Assembly: GCF_016031635.1 (NCBI RefSeq)
Contig: NZ_JACEGD010000014.1
Span: forward strand, 1 to 64,000
Reading direction: 5' to 3'
Source of the DNA: Bradyrhizobium diversitatis
GTDB taxonomy: Bacteria; Pseudomonadota; Alphaproteobacteria; Rhizobiales; Xanthobacteraceae
Length of the DNA: 64,000 bases
Position numbers and translations under genes: made by a program. The notes beneath the pieces are model-generated. The model had not been told where the DNA came from and made no database searches. It saw nothing but the letters and a program-made list of their open reading frames with translations. How positions within the stretch are numbered: the stretch's first letter is position 1; each line of letters begins with the position of its first letter. Below are positions 53,048 to 61,703 of this stretch, piece by piece.

Positions 53048-53258
53048 CCCTCTCCCCTTGTGGGCCCCTTGTGGGAGAGGGTGGCTCGCCGCGGAGCGGC
53101 GAGACGGGTGAGGGGTCTCTCTCCGAGAGTCCATCTGTTCATCGAGCGCGCGGATAGACACCCCTCATCCGGCGCCATAGCCGATGCGAAGCATCGGCGT
53201 CCCTAGTAGACGGCGGCCGAAGGCCGCCTATGCCACCTTCTCCACAAGGGGAGAAGGG
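53048..53258. repeat. 211-bp inverted-end repeat
   Basis: CCCTCTCCCCTTGTGG (53048-53063) and CCACAAGGGGAGAAGGG (53242-53258) are inverted ends. The inside has more arms, including CGCCGCGGAGCGGCG and GACGGCGGCCGAAGGCCG. No coding capacity is evident. It fills the gap between the convergent Wzz/Wzc-like and acyltransferase genes. Confidence 0.65.
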
Positions 53259-53287
53259 CAGGGCAGCAGTCATGTAAATGGCAATAC

Positions 53288-54469
53288 CTACCCGAACGCC
53301 TGCCGCAGCCGTCGGGCCATGTCGAACAGCATCTGGTTCTGCTTCACCAGCCGCTTGCCGTGGCTGAGCGAGGACATGGCCATCGCCGCGAGCTTGCCGC
53401 GGGAGGACAGGGGCACGAAGCTGTCGAAGATCTCCTCGTCGTCCTTGCAGAACATTCGCTTGTACTCATCCGAGCCGATGCCGAGGTCGAGCGATCGGTA
53501 GCCGAATTCGGCACAGCGATCGATGATGTAGCGCATCAGGATCAGGCCGGGGCTGTAGCGGGCGTGCTCGGACATCGTGTAGGTGTTGAACATCATCGAG
53601 AAGCGCTCGCCGTCGGCGACGCCGGCGAAGATCGCGATCACCTCCTCGTCGCATTCCAGCGCGTGGATGTCGATGACGCGGCCTTCGCTGCGCGGCGCAA
53701 GGCAGGCGCTGCGGACGAACTGTTCGACGCCGGGCTCGGCGAAGACGTTCGGGAGCTTCTGTTCCGCCATCCGTACCGGCTTGACGCGGAAGAACCAGTC
53801 GAGCAGCCGGGTGATGTCCGCGTCCGACGTTGCCTGGTGATAGCGGTAGCCGGCGAGCGACTGAAGCTTCTTTTCCTTGCTCTTGAGGCGGCGGCGGAGC
53901 GAATTGCTGATCCGCGATGCCGGCGGGCCGCCGGGCTCCATCACCAGCCGCGGACAGCCGTTGATCGCGCTCTGTCGCGGCAGTAGCGCAAACGGGTTCT
54001 GCTGGTCATGCCAGCTCTGCGGCTGCTGCGTCAGCACGAGCACGTCGAGATGCTCTCGCAGCGGCGCAAGCAGTGCATCGAGATCGGCGATGGCGACCTG
54101 TGCCGCGAACTCGGCATTCCACAGGGCCATGTTGAAGGTCGTATGCTTGCCGCCCATGAAGCAGGCCGTGCGCACGCCGTGGCTTTGGCGTTGCGAGAGC
54201 GGCAGCAGCAGCAGCGGGTGGCGCTCGGCGTCGCGGGCGATCACGATGAACGGCCGGGCGCCTTCATGGGCGCCCACCAGGCGTTGCCACGGGCTGAGCA
54301 GGTCGAAGCGTTGGTAGGGCGTGAAGAGATGGCCGTTCGCCTCGAAGGCACGCCAGATCGCCTCAACCTCGGCGAGATCGGTGACGATATCGACCTGCGC
54401 GATACGGCTCGCTCTCGACCGCGCTGGCACTTCTGCCGTCCGGCTTTGCATCGCCGCAGCCATGGTCAT
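53288..54469 (-). CDS. GNAT/FemAB-type acyltransferase (CelD/BcsL family)
   Basis: About 393 residues of the CelD/BcsL group, a double-GNAT fold found in exopolysaccharide and cellulose loci. FTPYQRFDLLSPWQRLVG near the start, KKLQSLAGYRYHQ in the middle and SPGLILMRYIIDRCAEFGYRSLDLGIG (in parts, about 320-345) are typical. It probably adds an acyl or amino-acyl group to the polysaccharide or a precursor. It is divergent from the NodB-like gene; the start at 54469 leaves about 130 bases between them. Confidence 0.82.
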   Translation of the reverse strand: MTMAAAMQSRTAEVPARSRASRIAQVDIVTDLAEVEAIWRAFEANGHLFTPYQRFDLLSPWQRLVGAHEGARPFIVIARDAERHPLLLLPLSQRQSHGVRTACFMGGKHTTFNMALWNAEFAAQVAIADLDALLAPLREHLDVLVLTQQPQSWHDQQNPFALLPRQSAINGCPRLVMEPGGPPASRISNSLRRRLKSKEKKLQSLAGYRYHQATSDADITRLLDWFFRVKPVRMAEQKLPNVFAEPGVEQFVRSACLAPRSEGRVIDIHALECDEEVIAIFAGVADGERFSMMFNTYTMSEHARYSPGLILMRYIIDRCAEFGYRSLDLGIGSDEYKRMFCKDDEEIFDSFVPLSSRGKLAAMAMSSLSHGKRLVKQNQMLFDMARRLRQAFG

Positions 54470-54597
54470 TCGCGAAACCTGTCGAGAAATCCAGAATACG
54501 TATTTCGGCCTGTGGCCGACCTTTGCAAACAAAGGTCAACAAAGGGTAATGACGATGGGAGAGGAAACGGGCGCGGGCGAGCGCGAAGGGCGGGAAC

Positions 54598-55644
54598 TTG
54601 GCATCCGACGACAGATGGCTGGAACGGCTGCGCCTTGAACTGGCCTGGTTCACTGGCCGGGCCATGCTGCACAGTCGCGGTGCCGGCGTCATCCTGCGCT
54701 TTGCGCATGTGCGGCCGCGGCGGCGCGGATTTCAGCCGCTGCGCGCCAACGAGATCACGCCGCAATTTCTTGACCGCGCGATTCGCGCGCTGAAGCGGTG
54801 GAGGTACGATTTCCTCGGCATGGACGAGGTCTGCCGGCGCGCGGTGACGCTGCCGGAGAAGCGTCGTTTCGTGGCGCTGACCTTCGATGGCGCGCCCAAG
54901 GATTTCATCAACTTCGCCTATCCGGTGCTGACGCGCCATGCCGTGCCCTTCACGATCTATGTGCCCACCGCCTTTCCCGACGGCGTCGGTGAAGCCTGGT
55001 GGCTCGGTCTCGAACAGGTGATCGCGCGCGAGAGCCGGATCAGCTTGATGGTGGGCGACCGGGAGCAGCGTTTCACCGTCACCGGCAATGCCGAGAAGCA
55101 GGCACTGTTTTCGTATCTCGAGAGCTGGCTGCGCTCGTTGCCGCCCGCGGAGCTGTCGGCCGCGATTGCCGATCTCTGCACGCGCTACAGGATCGATCTC
55201 GCCGCGGTCTCGCGCGAGGCGTCGATGGATTGGGAGGACCTGGCGCAGCTGGCCGCCGATCCGCTCGTGACGATCGGCAGCGCCACCGTCAACTATCCTG
55301 TTCTCGCCAACATGAGGGATGCCGGCGCGCTGCGCGAGATGACGATGGGCAAGGCCGTCGCGGAAGCGGCTTTTGGCCGCGAGATCAGGCATTTCGCTTT
55401 CCCGTTCGGCGATCGCTCTTCGTTTCGGCGCAGCCACGTCGTGATGGCGGAGGAGGCCGGATTTGCCAGCGCAGTGTCGACGATCCCGGGCATCGTGGAC
55501 GCAGAGGGGCGCACCAATCTGCGCGCGCTGCCGCGGATTTCCTGGGACGGACGAGTGCGTTCGCTGCGGATGATGCGCGTGCTGGCGTCGGGTGTCGCCT
55601 TTGCGCCGGTGAAACCGACGGGCAGCGCGACGGGCCAGACTTAA
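54598..55644 (+). CDS. NodB-homology (polysaccharide deacetylase-like) protein lacking metal ligands
   Basis: A 348-residue protein starting with TTG. The NodB fold is clear: RFVALTFDGAPKDF (95 onward) corresponds to the usual TFDDG motif, VPFTIYVPT follows, and the C-terminal FAFPFGDRSSF is the expected RxxPxG-type motif. However, the second Asp of TFDD is Gly98, and the metal-binding H-x3-H motif reads S-A229-T-V-N-Y233-P, so both His are lost. It is therefore likely to be catalytically inactive or altered, perhaps a polysaccharide-binding protein. Its stop codon overlaps that of the DUF2842 gene. Confidence 0.88.
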   Translation: MASDDRWLERLRLELAWFTGRAMLHSRGAGVILRFAHVRPRRRGFQPLRANEITPQFLDRAIRALKRWRYDFLGMDEVCRRAVTLPEKRRFVALTFDGAPKDFINFAYPVLTRHAVPFTIYVPTAFPDGVGEAWWLGLEQVIARESRISLMVGDREQRFTVTGNAEKQALFSYLESWLRSLPPAELSAAIADLCTRYRIDLAAVSREASMDWEDLAQLAADPLVTIGSATVNYPVLANMRDAGALREMTMGKAVAEAAFGREIRHFAFPFGDRSSFRRSHVVMAEEAGFASAVSTIPGIVDAEGRTNLRALPRISWDGRVRSLRMMRVLASGVAFAPVKPTGSATGQT

Positions 55645-55862
55645 CGCGTGGACTTGACGCGGTCGGGCCGCTGCATCCAGCTCACGATCGGCATCGCGGG
55701 CAGCACCCAGCCCATGCCGACCACGACATAGTAGATCGCCTGCCGCCAGCCGGACTCGGCGATCCACGGCATCTGCGCGGCCGCCATGCCGAGCAGGGAC
55801 CAGACCGTGGCCAGCACCAGGAGCAGGATGGCGCCGAGGAACTTGCGGGTGCGGATCGTCAT
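55641..55862 (-). CDS. DUF2842 membrane protein
   Basis: A 73-residue protein with two membrane helices (LGAILLLVLATVWSLLGMAAA and AIYYVVVGMGWVLPAMPIVSWM), ending in MQRPDR, a pattern conserved in the DUF2842 family of alphaproteobacteria. The function is unknown. The stop overlaps the NodB-like gene's stop by four bases. It is divergent from ctaA, with about 95 bases between starts. Confidence 0.85.
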   Translation of the reverse strand: MTIRTRKFLGAILLLVLATVWSLLGMAAAQMPWIAESGWRQAIYYVVVGMGWVLPAMPIVSWMQRPDRVKSTR

Positions 55863-55955
55863 GGCGGAATGTCGCGGTCTTGGCGTAACTTGCGCTGCGG
55901 GAGCGGGGGACTATAAGGGGCACGCAGTCCGGTTCAAGCCTGGTTTTTGCTCCTG

Positions 55956-57038
55956 ATGACGACGATGTCCACTCCGTCCGAGCCGCATCGCGCCGTGCGC
56001 TGGTGGCTGATCGCCGTGGCCGCGCTGATCGCACTGATGGTGCTGGTCGGCGGCGCGACGCGGCTGACGGAATCCGGCCTGTCGATCGTCGAATGGAAGC
56101 CGGTCACGGGCAGTGTTCCGCCGCTCTCGGAGGCGCAGTGGACCGAAGCATTCGAGGCCTACAAGAAGATCCCGCAATATCGCGAGCTCAACGCCGGGAT
56201 GAGCCTGTCCGAGTTCAAGGAGATCTTCTGGTGGGAGTGGAGCCACCGGCTGCTCGGGCGCTTCATCGGTCTCGCTTATCTCTTGCCGTTCCTGTTCTTC
56301 CTCTGGCGCGGCGGCCTGTCGGGCGAGTTGAAGCGGCGGCTGTGGCTGTTGTTCGCGCTCGGCGGTCTGCAGGGTGCGGTCGGCTGGTGGATGGTCGCCT
56401 CGGGCCTGACCGGGCGGGTCGAGGTCTCGCAATACCGGCTGGCGACACATCTGGTGCTGGCGCTTCTGATCTTCGCCGGGATCGTCTGGACGGTGCGGCG
56501 GCTCAAGGAGCGGCCGCAGATCTCGGCGCCGGCACGGCTTCGGCTCACGAGCGCGCAGCTTCTCGCCGTGACCTTCGTGCAGATCTATTTCGGCGCGCTG
56601 GTCGCGGGCCTGCGCGCCGGACGCGCCTACAACACCTGGCCGCAGATCGACGGCGCGTTCATCCCGTCGGCGGAGCGGTTGTGGTTCGAGACGCCGTGGT
56701 GGCGCAACATGTTCGACAACGTGCTGACGGTGCAGTTCGAGCACCGCATGACCGCCTACCTGCTGTTCGTCCTGGCGGCGCTGCACGCAATCGATGCGGT
56801 GCGCTCGCGCGCAGGGTCGGCGGCGAGCGGCGCGCTGTGGCTGCTTGCAGCGGTGAGCCTGCAGGCGGTGCTCGGCATCCTCACGCTGCTCAACCAGGTG
56901 CCGATCGATCTCGCGCTCGCCCACCAGGCGGTCGCGATCGTGGTGTTGACGCTTGCGGTGATGCAGGTCGAACGGCTGGCGCCGCGGCAATCAGCGCAGG
57001 CCCAGCCGCGCGCGGTTCCGGTCAGTCAGCCCGGCTGA
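55956..57038 (+). CDS. ctaA: Heme A synthase (CtaA/COX15 type 2)
   Basis: Oxidises heme O to heme A for cytochrome aa3 oxidase, in the inner membrane. It has about 360 residues and eight helices in two four-helix bundles. The heme-binding histidines are visible in WEWSHRLLGR, RLATHLVLAL, FEHRMTAYLL and LALAHQAVAIV. VGGATRLTESGLSIVEWKPVTG is the first-loop signature of the type found in alphaproteobacteria and mitochondria. I start at the ATG at 55956; a TTG at 55947 is also in frame. Confidence 0.95.
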   Translation: MTTMSTPSEPHRAVRWWLIAVAALIALMVLVGGATRLTESGLSIVEWKPVTGSVPPLSEAQWTEAFEAYKKIPQYRELNAGMSLSEFKEIFWWEWSHRLLGRFIGLAYLLPFLFFLWRGGLSGELKRRLWLLFALGGLQGAVGWWMVASGLTGRVEVSQYRLATHLVLALLIFAGIVWTVRRLKERPQISAPARLRLTSAQLLAVTFVQIYFGALVAGLRAGRAYNTWPQIDGAFIPSAERLWFETPWWRNMFDNVLTVQFEHRMTAYLLFVLAALHAIDAVRSRAGSAASGALWLLAAVSLQAVLGILTLLNQVPIDLALAHQAVAIVVLTLAVMQVERLAPRQSAQAQPRAVPVSQPG

Positions 57039-57045
57039 TCGGAGA

Positions 57046-57393
57046 TCAGCAATAGCCGTAGACGCCGCACGCGTAGGGCAGACGCCAGAAATAATCGACC
57101 TGCTTCCCGCCGTAATACGCGCCCTGATAATCGTAGCTCCAGGGGCGGCCGTAATAGCCCGGCAGCGCGTGTGAGCCCGGCAGCAGCGGCGTGCCCGGCA
57201 GGTTGCGGATGTAGCTGCCGATGCCATAGGCCGGCGAGATCAGCGCATCCGGATCGGTTTCGACATAGACCTGCGGCGGATCCTGCGGCGGCGGCACGGC
57301 GGCGCGCCGCTTCGGCGTCGCCGGCAGATCGGCGGCCAGCGCGCCTGAAACCATCAGCATCGCCGCAAGGGCAGGCACCATCCAGCGCAGCAT
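57046..57393 (-). CDS. Small secreted Pro/Tyr/Gly-rich protein
   Basis: A 115-residue protein. MLRWMVPALAAMLMVSGALA is a clear signal peptide cleaved before ADLPATPKRR. The mature part is rich in Pro, Gly and Tyr, with YGRPWSYDYQGAYYGGKQ and a C-terminal CGVYGYC that may form a disulfide. The frame is open to 57573 but crosses a palindromic repeat. Small exported proteins of this kind are common in Bradyrhizobium. The function is unknown. The stop lies seven bases from the ctaA stop. Confidence 0.75.
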   Translation of the reverse strand: MLRWMVPALAAMLMVSGALAADLPATPKRRAAVPPPQDPPQVYVETDPDALISPAYGIGSYIRNLPGTPLLPGSHALPGYYGRPWSYDYQGAYYGGKQVDYFWRLPYACGVYGYC

Positions 57394-57486
57394 CGTCGGC
57401 TCCGAATCAAAAGGGGCGATCCAAAGACGATGTATGGGGCAGATGTGGTTAATGACTGTTAACTGACGGCAGCCAAGACGGCCGCC

Positions 57487-57587
57487 GTCATTCCGGGGCG
57501 GTGCGAAGCACCGAACTATGGTGCGCAATTGCGCACCTGAGAATCTCGAGGTTCCGGGTTCGGTGCTTTGCACCGCCCCGGAACGAC
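57487..57587. repeat. 101-bp palindromic repeat, second copy of the ribE-ribH element
   Basis: GTCATTCCGGGGCG (57487 onward) and CGCCCCGGAACGAC (ending 57587) are inverted ends, and the middle has GTGCGCAATTGCGCAC as in the copy at 16676-16770. The two copies share ends and centre but differ in the arms, as expected of an old family. Confidence 0.8.
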
Positions 57588-57594
57588 CCCAAGT

Positions 57595-58875
57595 TCAAGC
57601 CCCCAGCGCCTGTTCCAGATCCGCGATCAGGTCTTCCTTGTCTTCGATGCCGACCGAGAGCCGCACCACGTCGGGGCCGGCGCCGGACTTCACTTTGGCG
57701 GCGTCGTCGAGCTGGCTGTGCGTGGTCGAGGCCGGATGGATCACGAGCGAGCGGGTGTCGCCGACATTGGCGAGGTGCGAGAACAGCTGCAGCTTCGACA
57801 CCAGGTTGACTCCGGCGTCATAGCCGCCCTTCAAGCTGAAGGTGAACACCGCGCCGGCGCCCTTCGGCGCATATTTGCGGGCGAGCTGGTTGTACTTGTC
57901 GCTCGGAAGGCCGGCATAGCTCACCGAGGCCACCGCGGGGTGGCCGGCGAGAAATTCGGCAACCGCCTTGGCGTTGTCGCAGTGTTTCTGCATGCGCAGC
58001 GGCAGCGTCTCGATTCCGGTGAGGATCATGAATGCGTTGAAGGGCGACAGCGCCGGGCCGAGGTCGCGCAGGCCGAGCACGCGGCAGGCGATCGCGAAGG
58101 CGAAATTGCCGAAGGTCTCCTGGAGGCGGATGCCGTGATATTCCGGGCGCGGCTCCGAGAGCATGGGGTATTTGCCGCCCGCGGACCAGTCGAAGGTGCC
58201 GGCATCGACGATGATGCCGCCGAGCGAGTTGCCGTGGCCGCCCAGGAATTTCGTCAGCGAGTGCACGACGATGTCGGCGCCGTGGTCGATCGGGCGGATC
58301 AAATAGGGGGAAGCCAGCGTGTTGTCGACGATCAGCGGTACGCCCGCCTTGCGTGCGACCGTCGAGATCGCCTCGATGTCGGTAATGCTGCCGGCGGGAT
58401 TGGCGATGGACTCGATGAAGATGGCTTTCGTGCGCGGCGTCACCGCGCGCTCGAAGCTCGCGATGTCGTCGGGATCGGCCCACACCACGTTCCAGCCGAA
58501 ACTCTTGAAGGCGTGCGTGAACTGGTTGATCGAGCCGCCATAGAGCTTTCGCGCGGCGATGAACTCGTCGCCGGGCTGCAGCAATTGCTGCAATACCACG
58601 ACCTGCGCGGCATGGCCCGAGGCCACTGCAAGCGCGGCCGTGCCGCCTTCAAGCGCGGCGACGCGCTCTTCGAGCACGGCATTGGTCGGGTTACCGATGC
58701 GGGTATAGATGTTGCCGAACGCCTGCAGCCCGAACAGCGAGGCGGCATGGTCGGCGTCGTTGAAGACGAAGGACGTCGTCTGATAGATCGGCGTTGCGCG
58801 CGCACCGGTGGTGGGGTCGGGCTGCGCACCGGCATGCACGGCAAGAGTCGAAAATCCCGGAAGGCGATCGCTCAT
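57595..58875 (-). CDS. O-acetylhomoserine sulfhydrylase family enzyme (MetY-like)
   Basis: A PLP enzyme of the Cys/Met metabolism family that makes homocysteine from O-acetylhomoserine and sulfide. It has 426 residues from the ATG at 58875. YTRIGNPTNAVLEERVAALEGG binds the cofactor phosphate, and the PLP lysine is in DIVVHSLTKFLGGHGNSLGG (about K210). The C-terminal RSLVIHPASTTHSQL is specific to the MetY branch. The frame extends to 59079 but into the next gene. A CoA-binding protein gene lies upstream on the same strand. Confidence 0.92.
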   Translation of the reverse strand: MSDRLPGFSTLAVHAGAQPDPTTGARATPIYQTTSFVFNDADHAASLFGLQAFGNIYTRIGNPTNAVLEERVAALEGGTAALAVASGHAAQVVVLQQLLQPGDEFIAARKLYGGSINQFTHAFKSFGWNVVWADPDDIASFERAVTPRTKAIFIESIANPAGSITDIEAISTVARKAGVPLIVDNTLASPYLIRPIDHGADIVVHSLTKFLGGHGNSLGGIIVDAGTFDWSAGGKYPMLSEPRPEYHGIRLQETFGNFAFAIACRVLGLRDLGPALSPFNAFMILTGIETLPLRMQKHCDNAKAVAEFLAGHPAVASVSYAGLPSDKYNQLARKYAPKGAGAVFTFSLKGGYDAGVNLVSKLQLFSHLANVGDTRSLVIHPASTTHSQLDDAAKVKSGAGPDVVRLSVGIEDKEDLIADLEQALGA

Positions 58876-59014
58876 TTGGGGCGTCCTGTTTCTCGTTGTC
58901 TGAAATCGCGCGGCATGCTGATCGGCGCCGCGCTCGCCGTCAAGGCGCGGCTTCACATCGGAATGATCGTGCTGCGCATTGTCGCGTTCGCGAAAGAAAT
59001 CCTTCGCAAGTGCG

Positions 59015-59599
59015 TCAGCTCTGTTCGCTCTTGTTTTTCGCGGCGCGATCCGATGCTGCGGTATCGCCGCCGCCGACACTCGTCCGATTGAGAGATAGCC
59101 GCATGCCCTGCGTCGGTACCGGCGCCCGCTTCGAACTGAGCGTGCGCGAATTCACGCCCATCCAGGAGATTTCGGACGACAGTCGGCCATACTCGATCTT
59201 CGGGCAGCGGTTCATGACCACCTTGATGCCGACCGACTCCGCCTTTGCCGCCGCGGCATCGTCGCGCGCGCCGAGTTGCATCCAGATCACCTTCGGCAGC
59301 GGATCGAGCGTGAGCGCCTCTTCGATGACAGGCATGATGTGGCTGGAGTTGCGAAAGATGTCGATCATGTCGACGGGACGCCCGAGATCGGAGAGCGAGG
59401 CGACGAACGGCTTTCCGAGCAGCTCCTTGCCGACATGGCCGGGGTTGATCGGGATCATGTCGTAACCACGCTGCGCCAGATATTTGAACGCGAAATAGCT
59501 AGGCCGCACGTTGACCGGCGAGGCACCGACCATCGCGATCGATTTCACGCTGTTGAGGATGCCGCGGATATAGTTGTCGGGATAGGCGTCGTGGTTCAT
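59015..59599 (-). CDS. CoA-binding domain protein (YccU-like)
   Basis: A 194-residue protein. SIAMVGASPVNVRPSYFAFKYL (about 20-41) is the Rossmann CoA-binding motif, with VIWMQLGARDDAAAA and VVMNRCPKIEY typical of the YccU group. About 40 extra residues at the C terminus are rich in Ser, Arg and Ala and look disordered. It precedes the sulfhydrylase gene on the same strand and the pair is probably cotranscribed. The function is not established. Confidence 0.85.
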   Translation of the reverse strand: MNHDAYPDNYIRGILNSVKSIAMVGASPVNVRPSYFAFKYLAQRGYDMIPINPGHVGKELLGKPFVASLSDLGRPVDMIDIFRNSSHIMPVIEEALTLDPLPKVIWMQLGARDDAAAAKAESVGIKVVMNRCPKIEYGRLSSEISWMGVNSRTLSSKRAPVPTQGMRLSLNRTSVGGGDTAASDRAAKNKSEQS

Positions 59600-59616
59600 G
59601 GCTCGTCTTTTTCCTT

Positions 59617-59737
59617 GTCATTGCGAGGAGCGAAGCGACGAAGCAATCCAGTCTGTCGCAGAGGAGGGATTTCTGGATTGCTTCGCGGAGCCTGTCATCG
59701 GGCCGCACTTCGCGCGGACCCGTTGGCTCGCAATGAC
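59617..59737. repeat. 121-bp palindromic repeat
   Basis: GTCATTGCGAG (59617-59627) and CTCGCAATGAC (59727-59737) are inverted ends. GAAGCAATCCAG and CTGGATTGCTTC form a second pair of arms inside. A minimal version with the same ends lies at 21602-21640. Confidence 0.7.
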
Positions 59738-59741
59738 GATT

Positions 59742-60566
59742 TCACTCATCCCGCCATGTCGGCGTGCGCTTCTCGATGAAGGCGCCGATGCCTTCCTCGG
59801 CGTCGCGCGCCATCATGTTCTCGGTCATCACCTCTGCCGCATAGCGATAGGCGTCTGCAAGGCTCATCTCGGCCTGGCGGTAGAACGCCTCCTTGCCGAG
59901 CTTGATCGTGTAGGCGGATTTCAACGCGACCTTCTGCGCCAATGCAATCGCGGCGTCGCGCTCGGTGCCGGCGGGAACGACGCGATTGACGAGCCCGATC
60001 TCGCGGGCACGCGCGGCCGGAATCGGCTCGCCCGTCAGCAGCATCTCCATCGCCTGCTTGCGCGGGACGTTGCGCGACAGCGCCACCATCGGCGTCGAGC
60101 AGAACAGGCCGATGTCGACGCCGGGCGTCGCAAAGCTCGCTGCCTCGGAGGCGATCGCGAGATCGCAGCTCGCGACGAGCTGGCAGCCGGCCGCGGTCGC
60201 GATGCCCTGGACAGCGGCGACCACCGGCTTCGGCAGGTGCACGATCGCCTGCATCATCGCACTACAGGCGTTCATCATCTCGGCGAAGAAGGCGCGGCCG
60301 CGATCCGGATCGGCGCGGCGCGCGGTGAGTTCCTTCATGTCGTGGCCGGCGGAGAAGGCGGGGCCGTGGGCCGCGATCACCACGCCGCGGACGGCCTTGT
60401 CGCTGCTGATATCATTGAGCTCGGCATGCAGGCCCGCGATCATCGCCTCCGACAGGCTGTTGCGCGCGGCCGGGCGGTTGAGCGTCAGGACCGCGATGCT
60501 GCCGATCGTCTCGCGCATCAGGATCTGTGGTTGCGGGGAGGGGGTGCGGGCGGCCTGGACGGACAT
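59742..60566 (-). CDS. Enoyl-CoA hydratase/isomerase (crotonase) family
   Basis: A 274-residue crotonase-fold enzyme. SAGHDMKEL (about 72) and AAGCQLVASCDLAIASEAASFATPGV (in parts, about 122-147) form the oxyanion hole. The usual catalytic Glu positions of enoyl-CoA hydratase are not clearly kept (GLFCSTPMVALSRNV), similar to the ECHDC3 group. It may therefore not be a standard beta-oxidation hydratase. It is divergent from the thioesterase gene, about 85 bases away. Confidence 0.88.
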   Translation of the reverse strand: MSVQAARTPSPQPQILMRETIGSIAVLTLNRPAARNSLSEAMIAGLHAELNDISSDKAVRGVVIAAHGPAFSAGHDMKELTARRADPDRGRAFFAEMMNACSAMMQAIVHLPKPVVAAVQGIATAAGCQLVASCDLAIASEAASFATPGVDIGLFCSTPMVALSRNVPRKQAMEMLLTGEPIPAARAREIGLVNRVVPAGTERDAAIALAQKVALKSAYTIKLGKEAFYRQAEMSLADAYRYAAEVMTENMMARDAEEGIGAFIEKRTPTWRDE

Positions 60567-60652
60567 TGACGCGATTTCCGCTAAATGATTGCAATTGGAT
60601 GACACAGATAACTTAATGTAACAGAGCAAGCGAAGCGAGGGTGGGGAACGGC

Positions 60653-61081
60653 ATGGCGGTAGCGAGGATGAGCGTGGCGGAGCTTGAGCTGTTCCTCCGT
60701 GATGAATTTCCCCAGGCCTTCAGCGGTGACGACATCACGATCGAGAGCGCGGACGGCCAGACCTGCCTCCTGCGCCAGCGCTACAGCGAACGGATGCTGC
60801 GGCCGGGTGGAACCGTGTCCGGCCCGACGCTGATGGCGCTGGCCGATTTCGCGATGTACGTGGTGCTTTTGTCGGCGATCGGGCCGATCGGGCTCGCGGT
60901 CACCACCAATCTCAACATCAATTTCCTGCGCAAGGGCCAACCCGGGCAGGATGTGCTGGCGGAGGCGCGGCTGCTCAAGCTCGGCAAGCGCCTCGCGGTC
61001 GGGGAAGTGAACCTGCTGTCGGGAACCTCACCCGACCCGATTGCCCATGTCACCTCCACCTATTCCATTCCAAATGTTTGA
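60653..61081 (+). CDS. PaaI-family hotdog thioesterase
   Basis: A 142-residue hotdog-fold protein. RPGGTVSGPTLMALADFAMY (about 45-64) is the active-site helix region with the acidic residue typical of PaaI enzymes, and AVTTNLNINFLRKGQPG is the conserved strand. It probably hydrolyses a small acyl-CoA. I chose the ATG at 60653, preceded by GAGGGTGGGG, over the GTG at 60641. It is divergent from the crotonase gene, which suggests a shared acyl-CoA role. Confidence 0.88.
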   Translation: MAVARMSVAELELFLRDEFPQAFSGDDITIESADGQTCLLRQRYSERMLRPGGTVSGPTLMALADFAMYVVLLSAIGPIGLAVTTNLNINFLRKGQPGQDVLAEARLLKLGKRLAVGEVNLLSGTSPDPIAHVTSTYSIPNV

Positions 61082-61094
61082 TGTTTTTGCAGGT

Positions 61095-61110
61095 AATATG
61101 GCACCATATT
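61095..61110. promoter_or_regulatory. 16-base near-perfect palindrome upstream of rplM
   Basis: AATATGG-CA-CCATATT at 61095-61110 lies 14 bases after the thioesterase stop and about 130 bases before rplM. It is AT-rich in a GC-rich genome, so it could be a protein-binding site in the rplM-rpsI promoter area. Confidence 0.35.
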
Positions 61111-61237
61111 TGTAAGTGACTGATTTTACGAATGTAATTTCCGTCCTTGGGCATTGACCGTTGCGCGTCTCTTCTCTAGAAAACCGCGCAGTCCGGTGCG
61201 GTGTTCGCGCCGATGTCTCCCTCACGGAAATTCTGAC

Positions 61238-61702
61238 ATGAAAACCTTTTCGGCAAAGCCGGCCGAGGTGACGAAGAAGTGGGTGCTGATCGACGCCAAG
61301 GGTCTGGTCGTCGGCCGTCTCGCCACCATCGTCGCCATGCGGCTCCGCGGCAAGCACCTCCCGACCTACACCCCGCACGTCGATTGCGGCGACAACGTCA
61401 TCATCATCAACGCGCAGCATGCGGTCCTCACCGGTCGCAAGCGCGAGCAGAAGACCTACTACAAGCACACCGGCTATGTCGGCCACGTCAAGGAGCGCAC
61501 CGCGCGCCAGATCCTCGAGGGCCGTCATCCCGAGCGCGTGCTCGAGAAGGCCGTCGAGCGCATGATCCCGCGTGGTCCGCTCGGCCGCGTGCAGATGGGC
61601 AACCTTCGCGTCTACGGCGGGGCCGATCATCCGCACGAGGCGCAGCAGCCCGAGAAGATCGATATCGCCAAGTTGAACCGCAAGAACACGAGGGCCGCAT
61701 AA
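61238..61702 (+). CDS. rplM: 50S ribosomal protein L13
   Basis: A 154-residue large-subunit protein. KKWVLIDAKGLVVGRLAT is the N-terminal signature, and HPERVLEKAVERMIPRGPLGR (in parts) the conserved rRNA-binding segment. The ATG at 61238 begins MKTFSAKPAEV, the expected alphaproteobacterial start. rpsI follows after one base, as nearly everywhere in bacteria. Confidence 0.97.
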   Translation: MKTFSAKPAEVTKKWVLIDAKGLVVGRLATIVAMRLRGKHLPTYTPHVDCGDNVIIINAQHAVLTGRKREQKTYYKHTGYVGHVKERTARQILEGRHPERVLEKAVERMIPRGPLGRVQMGNLRVYGGADHPHEAQQPEKIDIAKLNRKNTRAA

Positions 61703-61703
61703 C

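Noticed and set aside
54466..56034. 522-codon minus-strand frame
   Set aside because: It is a shadow of the NodB-like and ctaA genes with low-complexity Arg/His composition.
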